Notes under the pieces: model-generated | The model's database searches: none | What the model was told of the DNA's origin: nothing | What the model saw: only the letters and a program-made list of their open reading frames with translations | Assembly: GCF_014529535.1 (NCBI RefSeq) | Contig: NW_023503302.1 | Span: 798,062-862,061 of the forward strand | Source of the DNA: Bradysia coprophila | Taxonomy: Eukaryota > Arthropoda > Insecta > Diptera > Sciaridae | Length of the DNA stretch: 64,000 nucleotides | Direction: 5' to 3' | In this document: one piece after another, positions 1 through 10,634 of the stretch | How positions within the stretch are numbered: the stretch's first letter is position 1 | Layout: each line of letters begins with the position of its first letter | Program-made: the position numbers and the translations under genes

Positions 1-49
1 ATTTATTTGAATTTATTTCTCAATAATTTGTTTGTGTATGTGGTGCAAT

Positions 50-362
50 TAGGGATGGGAGACGTTCAAAATTATCGATAATTGATTAATCATATCGTTA
101 TCGATAATTTAATAATAAATAATAAATTCTATAATTATCAAAATATCGATATTTTGATATTTATCTGAAAATTCATGATAATATACCGATATATCGGAAT
201 ATATCGATAAATATCGGATTTTCGGACCGAAATATTCATATATCGAATTATCGATATCATGATAATTATCAAAATATCAATAATTATCGATATTTTTTTG
301 ATAATTTTCGATAAAAAAAGTCGATAATTATCGATAATCATTATCATTATCTCCCATGCCTA
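50..362. mobile_element. hAT-like MITE filled with TATCGAT-type short repeats
   Basis: The element starts TAGGGATGGGAGA and ends with the inverted counterpart TCTCCCATGCCTA (one mismatch). It is flanked by an 8-bp near-identical duplication, GGTGCAAT at 42-49 and GGCGCAAT at 363-370. An 8-bp target duplication with TAG-starting inverted ends is typical of the hAT superfamily. The interior is almost entirely overlapping ATCGATAATT-like motifs, so either strand reads much the same. No coding capacity is visible. Confidence 0.7.
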
Positions 363-716
363 GGCGCAATGAGAAGAATGGAAATTACGACAAAATGAAT
401 AATTAAAATACGACAGAAAATATTTGACCCGAATGAAAATAATCTTTGGGTTGAACCAAATCGTCAGAATAATATTCTTTATTGAAACTACAATCACTCT
501 GTGAATTCCTCCGCTGTTTGCTGCATGACGAGCCTCATATATCTTGGCGCATCTTTAATCTCTTTTCGCACCACTACTAATGTAACTAATTTGCGGAAAT
601 TATAAATTTTGACTATTATTATTAATTACAATTTCAATCCGACATACGCAGCACGCTGCTCGAACCATTGTGTAAATGTTAACTGTAAGGTAAATATCTC
701 CGAACTTAGTCCAAGT
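363..716. other. Unassigned spacer
   Basis: AT-rich sequence between the first MITE and the foldback element. I see no ORF, RNA gene or clear repeat in it. Confidence 0.5.
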
Positions 717-870
717 CCAAAATTTAGAACCCGCCTCCAGTAGAAGAAAGGACCAGCCTCTTTTCAATTTAAGTTCATAATGTTAACGTTAAAGGTGTGT
801 CTAATTTAAGTGAAATAGCCGTGTCTTTAAAACAGGCAGTCCATTTTAATAAAATAAAATATTTCTTACC

Positions 871-1312
871 GATTCTGGACTGTCCAACTTTTTTCGCGAG
901 TCTTATTTCTGGACTGTCCAACTTTTTCTTCGACTCTTATTTCTGGACAGTCCAATTTTCTACTTACGAATCAATTCTGGACTGTCCAACTTTTTTCGCG
1001 AGTCTTATTTCTGGACTGTCCAACTTTTTCTTCGACTCTTATTTCTGGACAGTACAATTTTCCACTTACGAATCAATTCTGGACTGTCCAACTTTTTTCG
1101 CGAGTCTTATTTCTGGGCTGTCCAACTTTTTCTCGACTCTTATTTCTGGACAGTCCAATTTTATTCTTACAAATCAATTCTGGACTGTCCATATTTTTTC
1201 GCGAGTCTTATTTCTGGACAGTCCAATTTTCTACTTACGAATCCATTCTGGACTGTCCAACTTTTTTTGCGAGTCTTATTTCTGGACAGTCCAATTTTAT
1301 ACTTACGAATCA
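871..1312 (+). repeat. Left-arm 34-bp tandem array of the foldback element
   Basis: About 13 units of 34 bp, each opening with the odd-length palindrome TGGAC(A/T)GTCCA. Three unit subtypes alternate, with tails containing CGCGAGTCTTATTT, CTTCGACTCTTATTT and ACTTACGAATCAATT. They form a 102-bp higher-order period. The array is much shorter than the right-arm copy. Confidence 0.85.
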
Positions 1313-1572
1313 ATAAAAGGTTGAATTCCCTAGGTTTGGAACAAAACGCCTTTACGTTAAATTTCGTAAAAGGATGAATTCCCTAGGAACGAGCTAACGC
1401 CTTCACACAGACTAATTATTAGACGATGTGAGAGAAAAAAAATTAACTCCTAAGTTACCGACACCGTTCCGGCGCCCGGCTCGCATTGCGGCCCTCCGCT
1501 TCGCTACGGGGCAATGGGCCGGATCGCTCGGCGTGTTAAAACGCTTTTTATGTACAATTAAAATTGGTATTG
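1313..1572. other. Central loop of the foldback element with a GC-rich hairpin
   Basis: This is the only single-copy part of the element. It includes two diverged copies of a GAATTCCCTAGG-containing segment (about 1321 and 1377). At 1465-1530 there is a strikingly GC-rich stretch with a GGCGCC palindrome and a potential stem CATTGC/GCAATG (about 1485-1519) around CTCCGCTTCGC. The surrounding DNA is strongly AT-rich. No ORF of note. Confidence 0.55.
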
Positions 1573-3458
1573 GTTGGACAGTCCAGAATTGATTCGTAAG
1601 AAGAAAATTGGACTGTCCAGAAATAAGAGTCGAAGAAAAAGTTGGACAGTCCAGAAATAAGACTCGCGAAAAAAGTTGGACAGTCCAGAAATAAGACTCG
1701 CGAAAAAAGTTGGACAGTCCAGAATTGATTCGTAAGTAGAAAATTGGACCGTCCAGAAATAAGAGTCGATGAAAAATTTGGACAGTCCAGAAATAAGACT
1801 CGCGAAAAAAGTTGGACAGTCCAGAATTGATTCGTAAGTAGAAAATTGGACTGTCCAGAAATAAGAGTCGAAGAAAAAGTTGGACAGTCCAGAAATAAGA
1901 CTCGCGAAAAAAGTTGGACAGTCCAGAAATAAGACTCGCGAAAAAAGTTGGACAGTCCAGAATTGATTCGTAAGTAGAAAATTGGACCGTCCAGAAATAA
2001 GAGTCGATGAAAAATTTGGACAGTCCAGAAATAAGACTCGCGAAAAAAGTTGGACAGTCCAGAATTGATTCGTAAGTAGAAAATTGGACTGTCCAGAAAT
2101 AAGAGTCGAAGAAAAAGTTGGACAGTCCAGAAATAAGACTCGCGAAAAAATTTGGACAGTCCAGAATTGATTCGTAAAAAGAAAATTGGACTGTCCAGAA
2201 ATAAGAGTCGAAGAAAAAGTTGGACAGTCCAGAAATAAGACTCGCGAAAAAAGTTGGACAGTCCAGAATTGATTCGTAAGTAGAAAATTGGACTGTCCAG
2301 AAATAAGAGTCGAAGAAAAAGTTGGACAGTCCAGAAATAAGACTCGCGAAAAAATTTGGACAGTCCAGAATTGATTCGTAAGTAGAAAATTGGACTGTCC
2401 AGAAATAAGAGTCGAAGAAAAAGTTGGACAGTCCAGAAATAAGACTCGCGAAAAAATTTGGACAGTCCAGAATTGATTCGTAAAAAGAAAATTGGACTGT
2501 CCAGAAATAAGAGTCGAAGAAAAAGTTGGACAGTCCAGAAATAAGACTCGCGAAAAAAGTTGGACAGTCCAGAAATAAGACTCGCAAAAAAGTTGGACAG
2601 TCCAGAATGGATTCGTAAGTAGAAAATTGGACTGTCCAGAAATAAGAGTCGAAGAAAAAGTTGGACAGTCCAGAAATAAGACTCGCGAAAAAAGTTGGAC
2701 AGTCCAGAATTGATTCGTAAGTAGAAAATTGGACTGTCCAGAAATAAGAGTCGAAGAAAAAGTTGGACAGTCCAGAAATAAGACTCGCAAAAAAAGTTGG
2801 ACAGTCCAGAATTGATTCGTAAGTAGAAAATTGGACTGTCCAGAAATAAGAGTCGAAGAAAAAGTTGGACAGTCCAGAAATAAGACTCGCAAAAAAAGTT
2901 GGACAGTCCAGAATTGATTCGTAAGTAGAAAATTGGACTGTCCAGAAATAAGAGTCGAAGAAAAAGTTGGACAGTCCAGAAATAAGACTCGCGAAAAAAG
3001 TTGGACAGTCCAGAAATAAGACTCGCAAAAAAGTTGGACAGTCCAGAATGGATTCGTAAGTTGAAAATTGGACCGTCCAGAAATAAGAGTCGAAGAAAAA
3101 TTTGGACAGTCCAGAAATAAGACTCGCGAAAAAATTTGGACAATCCAGAATTGATTCGTAAGTAGAAAATTGGACTGTCCAGAAATAAGAGTCGAAGAAA
3201 AAGTTGGACAGTCCAGAAATAAGACTCGCAAAAAAAGTTGGACAGTCCAGAATTGATTCGTAAGTAGAAAATTGGACTGTCCAGAAATAAGAGTCGAAGA
3301 AAAAGTTGGACAGTCCAGAAATAAGACTCGCGAAAAAAGTTGGACAGTCCAGAATTGATTCGTAAGTAGAAAATTGGACTGTCCAGAAATAAGAGTCGAA
3401 GAAAAAGTTGGACAGTCCAGAAATAAGACTCGCGAAAAAAGTTGGACAGTCCAGAATC
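1573..3458 (-). repeat. Right-arm 34-bp tandem array of the foldback element
   Basis: About 55 units of 34 bp with the TGGAC(A/T)GTCCA palindrome at each start, arranged mostly as 102-bp triplets. A few triplets carry an extra or missing unit, and some units are 33 bp. Because 102 is a multiple of three and the units lack stops in several frames, very long reading frames (up to 706 codons) cross the array. They are a by-product of the periodicity and not genes. Confidence 0.85.
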
Positions 3459-3739
3459 GGTAAGAAATATTTTATTTTATTAAAATAGACTGCCCGTTTT
3501 AAAGACACGCCTATTTTACTTAAATTAGACACGTTAACATTATGAACTTAAATTGAAAAGAGGCGGGTCTTTTCTTCTACAGGAGGCGGGTTCTAAATTT
3601 TGGGCTTCTTGAATTTAGACGGAATCAATTACGAATTTAGTTTGATTTGATTAGATGTTATTTTTGATATTTCTATAATCATAATGAATTTATCCTTTGA
3701 CGAAATGAGACGTTAAGGCGTATTGTTCGATCTTAGCGA

Positions 3740-5563
3740 ATTTAGTCTTAACAAAACGCCACAAGTTAAGTTAAGTTAAATTCGGTTCACTAGTTAAAAT
3801 AACTACTCAAAATTCACATTCTAGACTTATACACTATTCATAAGAATACTTCATTTTCTACAAAAATTCTTATACAATTTCAAATCATCTTCATTCTTAA
3901 CACTCAATGGTACTTCATTATACATCTTGACTCCATCGAACATTAGGCTCTTTTGCGTTGAGCTCTTTCGAAACAATGGAAGCCGTAGATTGCCATGATT
4001 ACGCAGCACATAGGACTGTCCTTTATTCGATTGGAAACAATTGGCCAAATATCGCGGAAGCAAACCCTTTTTTACCTTGTGTATAAATGTCAGCACGTCC
4101 ATAGCAATTCGTTGTTGTACTGACATAAAGTTCAATTTGTCCAACATCTATTTGACGCTCGTTCTCCTCCTCTTCATCAGAATGATCCGCATGCATTTGT
4201 TTTGCAACTTTTGGATGCGATCAGTGTGCGTTTTGTCAGGCAGGAAGAGAATCGTTGAGCAGTATGTCACATGTGGCTTGATTATTGTGTTGTACACCAA
4301 CAGCTTCGTTGGCTTGTTCAGGTACTTTGAAATTCGACCGAAAAATTCACTTTTTAGCCATTTTTTTGCAAATGTAATCACAGTTTGCCTTGAAGGTCAG
4401 CTTCTCGTCTATTGTACATCCCAAATATTTAATTTCACTCACTCGCTCGATCGCTGCCTGACTAATTTTTAGTTCGTTTACACTGTCAACCTTTTTATGA
4501 CCCAATATCATATACTTGGTCTTTTTCGCATTAGTTTGTTCATGTTTAACCAAGAATCAAAACCAACCAATTCACTGTTCATCGTCTGGACCATCTTGTT
4601 CATGTCTTCACCAACAATATAAATCGCGGTATCATCGGCAAACAGGTTAATCTTGCACTCACTGAACACTGATTTAATGTGATTTATAAAGAGGGAAAAC
4701 AATATCGCTGATAGCACAGATCCTTGTGGCAGACCTATCTGGGTAATGGAGACGATCTGTTCCTACCAAATTTCGTCGTTTTATAACGATTCGATAGATA
4801 GTCCGAAAACCAAGCCAGTTCTGCACCTCTTATTCCATAGCATTCTAACTTTTTCAGCAAAGCTGACGGGTCTATCGTTTCGAACGCTCTCTTGAAGTCA
4901 TTAAAAACGACCAGTACAGATTTTCTACTGTCTATCTCACACTTCCAGTCCGCAATCACACAGTTTAATGCTGTCTCACACGAATGTAGCTCCCGGCATC
5001 CCGACTGTTCACTTATCAACACTTCTATATCACCTATGTGTTTGAGCAATTGTTCCTTAACTACTGACTGGATTATTTTTTCAAACGTCGACAGCATATT
5101 TGGTCGAAAGTCTTCACATTTCACTGCGCCCACTATTTTCTCTACGGTTACACCATCGACTGCTTCCAGTCCGAAAATATTCCCTGACTCATTGAATCAT
5201 TTACGATACCAAGAAGTGGTTTTCCAATGTAATCCCACGCATCGATCACAAATGGCACATTTACACCATCGAAGTCTTTCTTGTTCTTCAGACCCTTAAC
5301 TGTTTCGAACAGCTGCTCAAGTGTTCTTTCACTGAATTTTTAAACACTTCACTGCATCTCTTTACCCCTTCAGTATCAAATGCACCGCCCGTAGGTATGC
5401 TTTCACTGATGGCAGCAACACTGTCTATGAAGAACTTATTGAAAGAGTCTGCGATACATTGTTCATTTTCAATTGACACTTCAACTTCCTTGTCATCGAA
5501 AACGATACGCTTAGTCTTGGTGACACTTTTGTTACCTATCAGAGACTTTAAAACTCTCCACAT
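3740..5563 (-). mobile_element. 5'-truncated LINE (Jockey/CR1-like) with degraded reverse transcriptase
   Basis: Minus-strand frames in order from about 5563 down to 3851 give an RT-linker segment, an RT palm segment (5133-4735, with a conserved SEQSGCRELHSCETAL-like stretch) and the FADDTAIY catalytic box (about 4640). Thumb-like sequence ending KYLGCTIDEKLTF follows, then YNTIIKPHVTYCSTILF and a C-terminal tail. These are hallmarks of the non-LTR reverse transcriptases of the Jockey/CR1/L2 group. The endonuclease part is missing and the frame is interrupted several times, so the copy is dead. The 3' end lies near 3740-3780, where a TTAAC-type short repeat may be the tail. Confidence 0.8.
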
Positions 5564-5589
5564 ACCTTGACCAGATTTATAGACTGTTA

Positions 5590-5765
5590 TGATCAGAGCG
5601 AGAAAACCGAAGACTACTTATTATAACTTGCCTTGGGGTACTTGTCAAAGTAATTGCTTTTCTTTCAACGTGGTACGTTGAGAGCGAGAGGACATAAGAC
5701 CAGTTTATTTTAACTTGCCCTGGGGTACTTGTCAAAATATCTTCTTCTCTTTCATCATAACACTC
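5590..5765. repeat. Imperfect tandem duplication, unit about 85 bp
   Basis: Two diverged copies share AACTTGCC(T/C)TGGGGTACTTGTCAAA at about 5624 and 5711, each preceded by GAGCGAGA-like sequence. It lies between the LINE and the RpS2 promoter region. Its function is unknown. Confidence 0.55.
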
Positions 5766-6263
5766 TATTCTTTCTCATGTCCTTCATGATATCAAGACAA
5801 AAACCTACATACGAAAATCTCTATTTAAAACATTATTCGAGAAAGATATTTTAAAATTCCCTCCCGTTTGGATGACGTTCATGCTAAAGATGAATGAACC
5901 ATTAAAACGAATGAACCAGATGAATGGGATGAACGTGACAGATTAAGGAACGTGGATGTCGAGTTGTCACTTACTCGTTCATTCATTTCTAAGTTTTCGT
6001 CAACGCAACAAGAAATATCCGAGTGAGTTTTCTTTCTTCAATTTTTACAAAATAATTTTAATTTTCCTGTTAAATTTCTGTCAAATTTGCAACAGAACTA
6101 ACTGAAGTATCGAAATCGTGTCGAATATTTCTAGAAAAATTATCTAAAATGTAGAAAATTGGCAAAAAATTTGGCCAGTTCTGTGAAAACCACATGGCAG
6201 TGTGTCATTGATTTTTTTCTCCAAATTTATTTTCTATCGATTTCGATTATATAACGGAGATTG

Positions 6264-6355
6264 TGTGTATTAAATGATGTAAAAATTTAATTTCCTTTTG
6301 CGGTTTCCACCAGAAGGCAATGCCTAATGATGGGCAAAGGCGTCTGATTTACACA
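6264..6355 (+). ncRNA. C/D-box snoRNA in the RpS2 5' UTR intron
   Basis: A terminal stem TGTGTA/TACACA encloses a C-box-like ATGATGT (about 6274-6280) and a D box CTGA (6344-6347). A second ATGATGG (about 6327-6333) could be box C'. The interior TTTCCTTTTGCGGTTTCC is shared with the second copy in the next intron. Intronic C/D snoRNAs in ribosomal protein genes are common in animals. I cannot name its rRNA target. Confidence 0.6.
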
Positions 6356-6439
6356 TAACCTCAAAATTTTGCTGTCCCTCTGTCCCCTTGCTTGTGAGCC
6401 GAAGTAAATTTTTTTTCCTATTTCTCAAAACGTAGAATA

Positions 6440-7451
6440 ATGGCGGACGCAGCTCCAGCCCGTGGCGGAAGAGGTGGATTTGGTTCTCGTGGACGTGGTG
6501 GCGGTAGAGGTCGCGGCCGTGGTCGTGGTCGTGGAAGAGGCCGTGGAAAGGAAGATCAAAAGGAATGGGTTCCAGTAACCAAACTGGGTCGTCTCGTGCG
6601 TGAGGGACATATCAAAACTTTGGAAGAGATCTACTTGTACTCTCTGCCAATCAAGGAGTTCGAAATCATCGATTTCTTCCTTGGAACCGTGCTCAAGGAC
6701 GAAGTACTAAAAATCATGCCTGTCCAGAAACAAACGCGTGCCGGTCAACGAACACGTTTCAAGGCTTTCGTAGCTATTGGCGACAGCAATGGTCACATCG
6801 GTTTGGGAGTCAAGTGTAGCAAGGAAGTTGCAACTGCTATCCGAGGAGCCATCATTTTGGCGAAACTCTCAGTTGTACCAGTTCGACGAGGCTACTGGGG
6901 CAACAAGATTGGCAAACCCCATACAGTGCCATGCAAGGTAATTATCAGAAAAATTAAAATTTTGGTCTCTCAGTTGTCTTGTTGTGATGAACAATTTTGT
7001 TTTCCTTTTGCGGTTTCCTCCGGAAGTCCCTAATGACGGTCTAAAGGTGTCTGAACTTCTTTCGTTTGCCTAGAAACCGTTGGTGACACAAATTTCAAAC
7101 TAATTTCTAATTTCATTTCGTTTCATGTTACAGGTAACTGGAAAGTGCGGTTCAGTATTGGTACGATTGATTCCAGCTCCTCGTGGTACTGGCATCGTTT
7201 CAGCTCCAGTACCGAAGAAACTGCTGATGATGGCCGGTATTGACGATTGCTACACATCTGCTCGTGGCTCCACCGGTACATTGGGTAACTTCGCCAAGGC
7301 TACTTATGCTGCCATCGCGAAGACTTACGCTTACTTGACACCGGATTTGTGGAAAGAAATGCCACTTGGTAAAACACCATACCAAGAATTCGCTGACTTT
7401 TTGTCGCAAAACCATAAACCTGGTGGTGGTATCCGTCATGTTGAAGCTTAA
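6440..7451 (+). CDS. RpS2: 40S ribosomal protein S2 (uS5)
   Basis: Two coding exons, 6440-6937 and 7134-7451, join in phase to a 271-residue protein; the intron is GT-AG. The N-terminus (residues 9-36) is a glycine/arginine-rich tail, as in animal RPS2, where such arginines are methylated. The uS5 double-stranded RNA-binding fold follows. It includes [20 protein letters not shown] and ends with the conserved [18 protein letters not shown] region and the YQEFADFL tail. The protein sits at the mRNA entry side of the small ribosomal subunit. A 5' UTR intron is likely (donor after 6022, acceptor at 6435), since ATG follows only four bases after an AG. Both introns carry a snoRNA-like sequence. 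Length agrees with Drosophila RpS2 (about 267). Identification is secure. Confidence 0.97.
6979..7062 (+). ncRNA. Second C/D-box snoRNA, paralogous to the first, in the RpS2 coding intron
   Basis: A perfect C box GTGATGA lies at 6984-6990 and a D box CTGA at 7051-7054. Between them is TTTCCTTTTGCGGTTTCC, followed by a segment matching the first copy (CC.GAAG..CCTAATGA). The terminal stem is weaker than in the first copy. The region before box D (GGTCTAAAGGTGT versus GGGCAAAGGCGT) differs between copies, so the two may guide different positions. Confidence 0.55.
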
Positions 7452-7479
7452 GCGTTCATGTGAACACTAATCTTCCAGA

Positions 7480-7485
7480 AATAAA
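7480..7485 (+). terminator. RpS2 polyadenylation signal AATAAA
   Basis: A canonical AATAAA lies 29 bases after the RpS2 stop codon and is followed by an A-rich and T-rich stretch. Confidence 0.6.
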
Positions 7486-7672
7486 AAAAAAGTTTTAAAA
7501 AAATGGTTTTACATTTTTCTAACGTTCTTGAAAGGGGTTGAACACTTCATCAAATATTACAGGAAGACTTGTAATCAAACATTTATATCTCATTCAATAT
7601 TCTAACTGTATTTTGTCATAAAGAGGTAATAATGTTATCGTCACTTGTTGCCCGACGCTATACTAGCATCCT

Positions 7673-9927
7673 TTACATGGAAGTATATTTGTCAATAAAC
7701 ACGTCATCGAAATTTTCCGACGGAAAGTCGTTGTTGTATTTGACGCGATTGTTAATGATCCTCATCATTTCGAGTGCTGCATCACGGTCTCTTATATTCG
7801 AACAGTTCGACAGTCCTATGTAAGTCAAATGATTTAAATTTTGATATATCCTTTCGACAGCATCATCATCGATTCCATCGGACTGTCGCACGTCCAAGTA
7901 GTTTATGGATTTCGCATTTTCGAAGAATTCATTGAACAGTGCGTCGGATGGCTTGACTCGTACTTTGCATATGAGTTTTTGTAAACATTTTAACTTTGCG
8001 ATTTGTTCGAATTCACATCCTGGCACGTAGGTTTTTTCTTTCGTCACTATGCCTAGATACTCTAGCCGCTTCAAATGCGATATATTGTACTGCAACGCGG
8101 TGTCCATCTCATTTTGATTCGAATCTTCAGTACTCCTATGAGCCTGGAACCTTTCTTTATCTTTATCTGAACTCAATATTTCCAAGTAGATGTATTTTAG
8201 CCTGGATAATGAGCTGTAAAATGTGGACAGCGCATTCAGTGTGGGCAATGTGATCAGAATAACACGTAGGGCCACTAAGTTCGTAAAATGGTTGATTACA
8301 GTCAGGAATTGAGGATAAGCACATACGTTGCAATTCAAGAATTTCAAATTGTTCTGCGTTGGCTGCACCACATTCGTAAAGTCGCTGGTCATCTGTAGCA
8401 CCTGGAAAAGAATTATCAATAGGAAATGTTGCTGTTGTAAAGCAATAATGTCGGAACTATCGGAAGTGGAAGCTAGTCACATAGGAACTTTAGTAACTAC
8501 TACTACACTAGACCTTGAACATATCAAATTTCATTGGCTCGTGTATTTAATAAGGCATTTATAGAACTGAATGATAATTTTAGCTCCAATATTTTTCCTC
8601 AAGAGTTTGAATCACTGACAAAGTCAGAAAATATCAATTCAATATAGTCTCGGAAGCCTACAATATTTTCGGTCATGGATGTGTAGGTATATACTGAAGG
8701 GAATGGTATATCAGTCGGAAGTATCGACGACTATTTAAAGTTGAAATTTTGTTCTAACGAACACAGCCGGTAACATTCTTGCAACTGTCTGTCCACTTTA
8801 AGGGATTGGAATCCAAAGAATCTCCCACTAACTGAAATAAATGTCTCATACCTTCAATTGTCTCGGTTGCGATAACACACTTGCCAAATCAACCACATCG
8901 ACTCCATCGTAAACGATTTTCAGGTTCTAGTTTGGTGAGAGTACTGTAAACTCTATTCAGATACTGCATCATGACATCCGAACAGTACAATGTTAGGTCT
9001 GTCAATGTGTCCTTTTGATTGTTTATGAATTCTACGAATTTTGCGAACATATATTCCGGCACAACGCTCGTGTCGAACTTTATGTCCAGCGATATCAATC
9101 GAAATTCGCTTAAAACTGGGAAGTTTTTCTCCAGCATCAGGTCCTCCGCAAGCACATTATGAATTTTCAATGTTTTCAAGCGACGAGAGATAGATCTGAA
9201 AAATGCTAGAGCCTTATCGTCTAAAAATGTGTGGGCGTTAAGCCAAGTCAAGCCCAGCAATTTGGGGCAGTTCTTTTCTAAGTCCTCCAATTGATCATAT
9301 TCGACTAAACGCAAACTCCACGGTACTAATGACAACTGTTTAAGGTTCCGAGCACCGCGATTCGTCTCGTTAGTTTCGTTCAGAAACAATCGACGATCAA
9401 ATTGGGTATTGTTCAAGCAGAGACTCTCTAAATTTGGAGTTGCATCGATAATTTCGCTGCATAGTTTGTACAGTCGCGGCTCTTTCGTAGCATGGAAATC
9501 GATGAGCGTTAAATTCTTCACATTCTCCCCATTGAATTTCATGAACAGCTTAACACTCCGTTCAAATTCATCGTATTCGCTGTGTGCATATTCTTTGTAA
9601 TTGAGCTTCACTGTTTGGTATATGAACGATAAGCCAGCGACACTATCATCCGGCCTTTCTCCCATATCCCGTGGCAGAAATTTGAAATTTCGAATATTTA
9701 TTTTGTTGTGTCTGGTGTAGGACGAATGTAGCGTTATGTCCAGCCATCGGCGGCAGACACCTTTTACTGCTTTCACATCGTAAAATGTCAGGTACGAGAA
9801 TATTTTGTCGAGAACCTTTTTAAACAGAAAAATCATTCTTTTGAGTGCAAACACATTTTTTTCGTCAACATTTTTTGTATACCTCTGTGGGTAGATGGTC
9901 AATTGTCAAAAAACTTTGTCTATCCAT
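7673..9927 (-). CDS. F-box / leucine-rich-repeat protein, with an apparent frameshift
   Basis: Three exons on the minus strand: 9927-9883 (begins MDRQSFLTIDHLPTE), 9815-8852 and 8401-7673. Exon joining recreates a textbook F-box, LPTEVLDKIFSYLTFYDV, followed by irregular leucine-rich repeats to the C-terminus, about 579 residues in all. F-box/LRR proteins recruit substrates to SCF ubiquitin ligases through Skp1; the substrate here is unknown. The middle exon is 964 bases, one more than a multiple of three. Near 8921-8927 the reading switches frame: the upstream frame soon stops, while the other frame continues cleanly to a good donor and into the last exon in phase. Two missing bases in an A-run would explain this, so it is either an assembly error or a recent lesion. 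It lies tail-to-tail with RpS2. The gene looks lineage-specific; I recognise no named orthologue. Confidence 0.75.
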
Positions 9928-10634
9928 CGTATGTGAAAAATGAAACGAAACTAGCAGTTACAAAGCACAACAATAATCTTATCTAACTAATCACCAAAAG
10001 CGGCTTCGGTATACCATTTATGGACAAAAATGAGTAAAACAAAATTTTTCCTATTACCGGGGGCACTGTGTATAAGAAATGAATATTTCTCTTTCACAAA
10101 ATGATTCACCGATCTCACCTACACCTTGAAGCTCGTAGAATCGCGATATAATGTCGTTTCACTACCTACGTTTTTTCGTACCACTAATAGTGTGTGTGAG
10201 GCGAAGCATGATTTATAATTTTCAGTTTTGTTTTTCTCTTAGAAAAGCAAACTATTTCGTTGGTTGGTGTCCGTTTTTCCATAGTCATTACAACTATGAT
10301 CTCGACCTCATCTCTGTCCCTTGTAATGTTCGGTGTTATCATTTACATCGTTTGTTACCTAACAAATAATCAGGATAACATTGCAACTCAATATGTACTT
10401 CGATGTAATAAAAAAACTGCGACTGATCGATACGAAACCGTTACCAAAAATTCAATACAAATAGTTAAAAGTTTGGCTGATTGAAGCATTACCAACAAAT
10501 GATCAACAAAGTACTGAGGCGACATAGTTGTACCTTGATGCTTGTAGAAAAAGTCACGTATAGCAACGCCGTACTTTGCTGGTCGTAGGAAAATTCTCAA
10601 CAGGAGTATTTCACAAGGAAATTTAAATTTAAAA
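9928..10634. other. Spacer upstream of the F-box gene, no supported gene
   Basis: It contains overlapping small frames on both strands (for example 10260-10484 plus, with one hydrophobic stretch), but none has splice or family support. It probably includes the promoter of the F-box gene just upstream of 9927. Confidence 0.4.

Larger units (their letters stand above)
717..3603. mobile_element. Foldback (long-TIR) transposon with 34-bp tandem repeat arms
   Basis: The ends are long inverted repeats. About 155 bp at 717-870 matches the reverse complement of about 3450-3603 at over 90 percent, beginning CCAAAATTTAGAACCCGCC. Inside each end lies a tandem array: about 13 units on the left and about 55 units on the right, in opposite orientation. 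A central loop of about 250 bp separates the two arms. This is the architecture of Drosophila FB elements and of the Galileo P-superfamily foldbacks. No transposase frame is present, so it is a non-autonomous copy. I could not define a target site duplication. Confidence 0.8.

Noticed and set aside
871-3458. Regularly spaced repeats resembling a CRISPR array
   Set aside because: Units are contiguous without unique spacers, and the setting is a eukaryotic transposon.
1412-3532. 706-codon and overlapping 531- and 557-codon frames on the minus strand
   Set aside because: They lie in the 34-bp tandem array of the foldback element; openness follows from the 102-bp period.
6938-7133. H/ACA snoRNA reading of the RpS2 intron (stem GGTTTC/GAAACC then ACA)
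   Set aside because: C and D boxes conserved in both introns, with a terminal stem in the first copy, fit a C/D snoRNA better.
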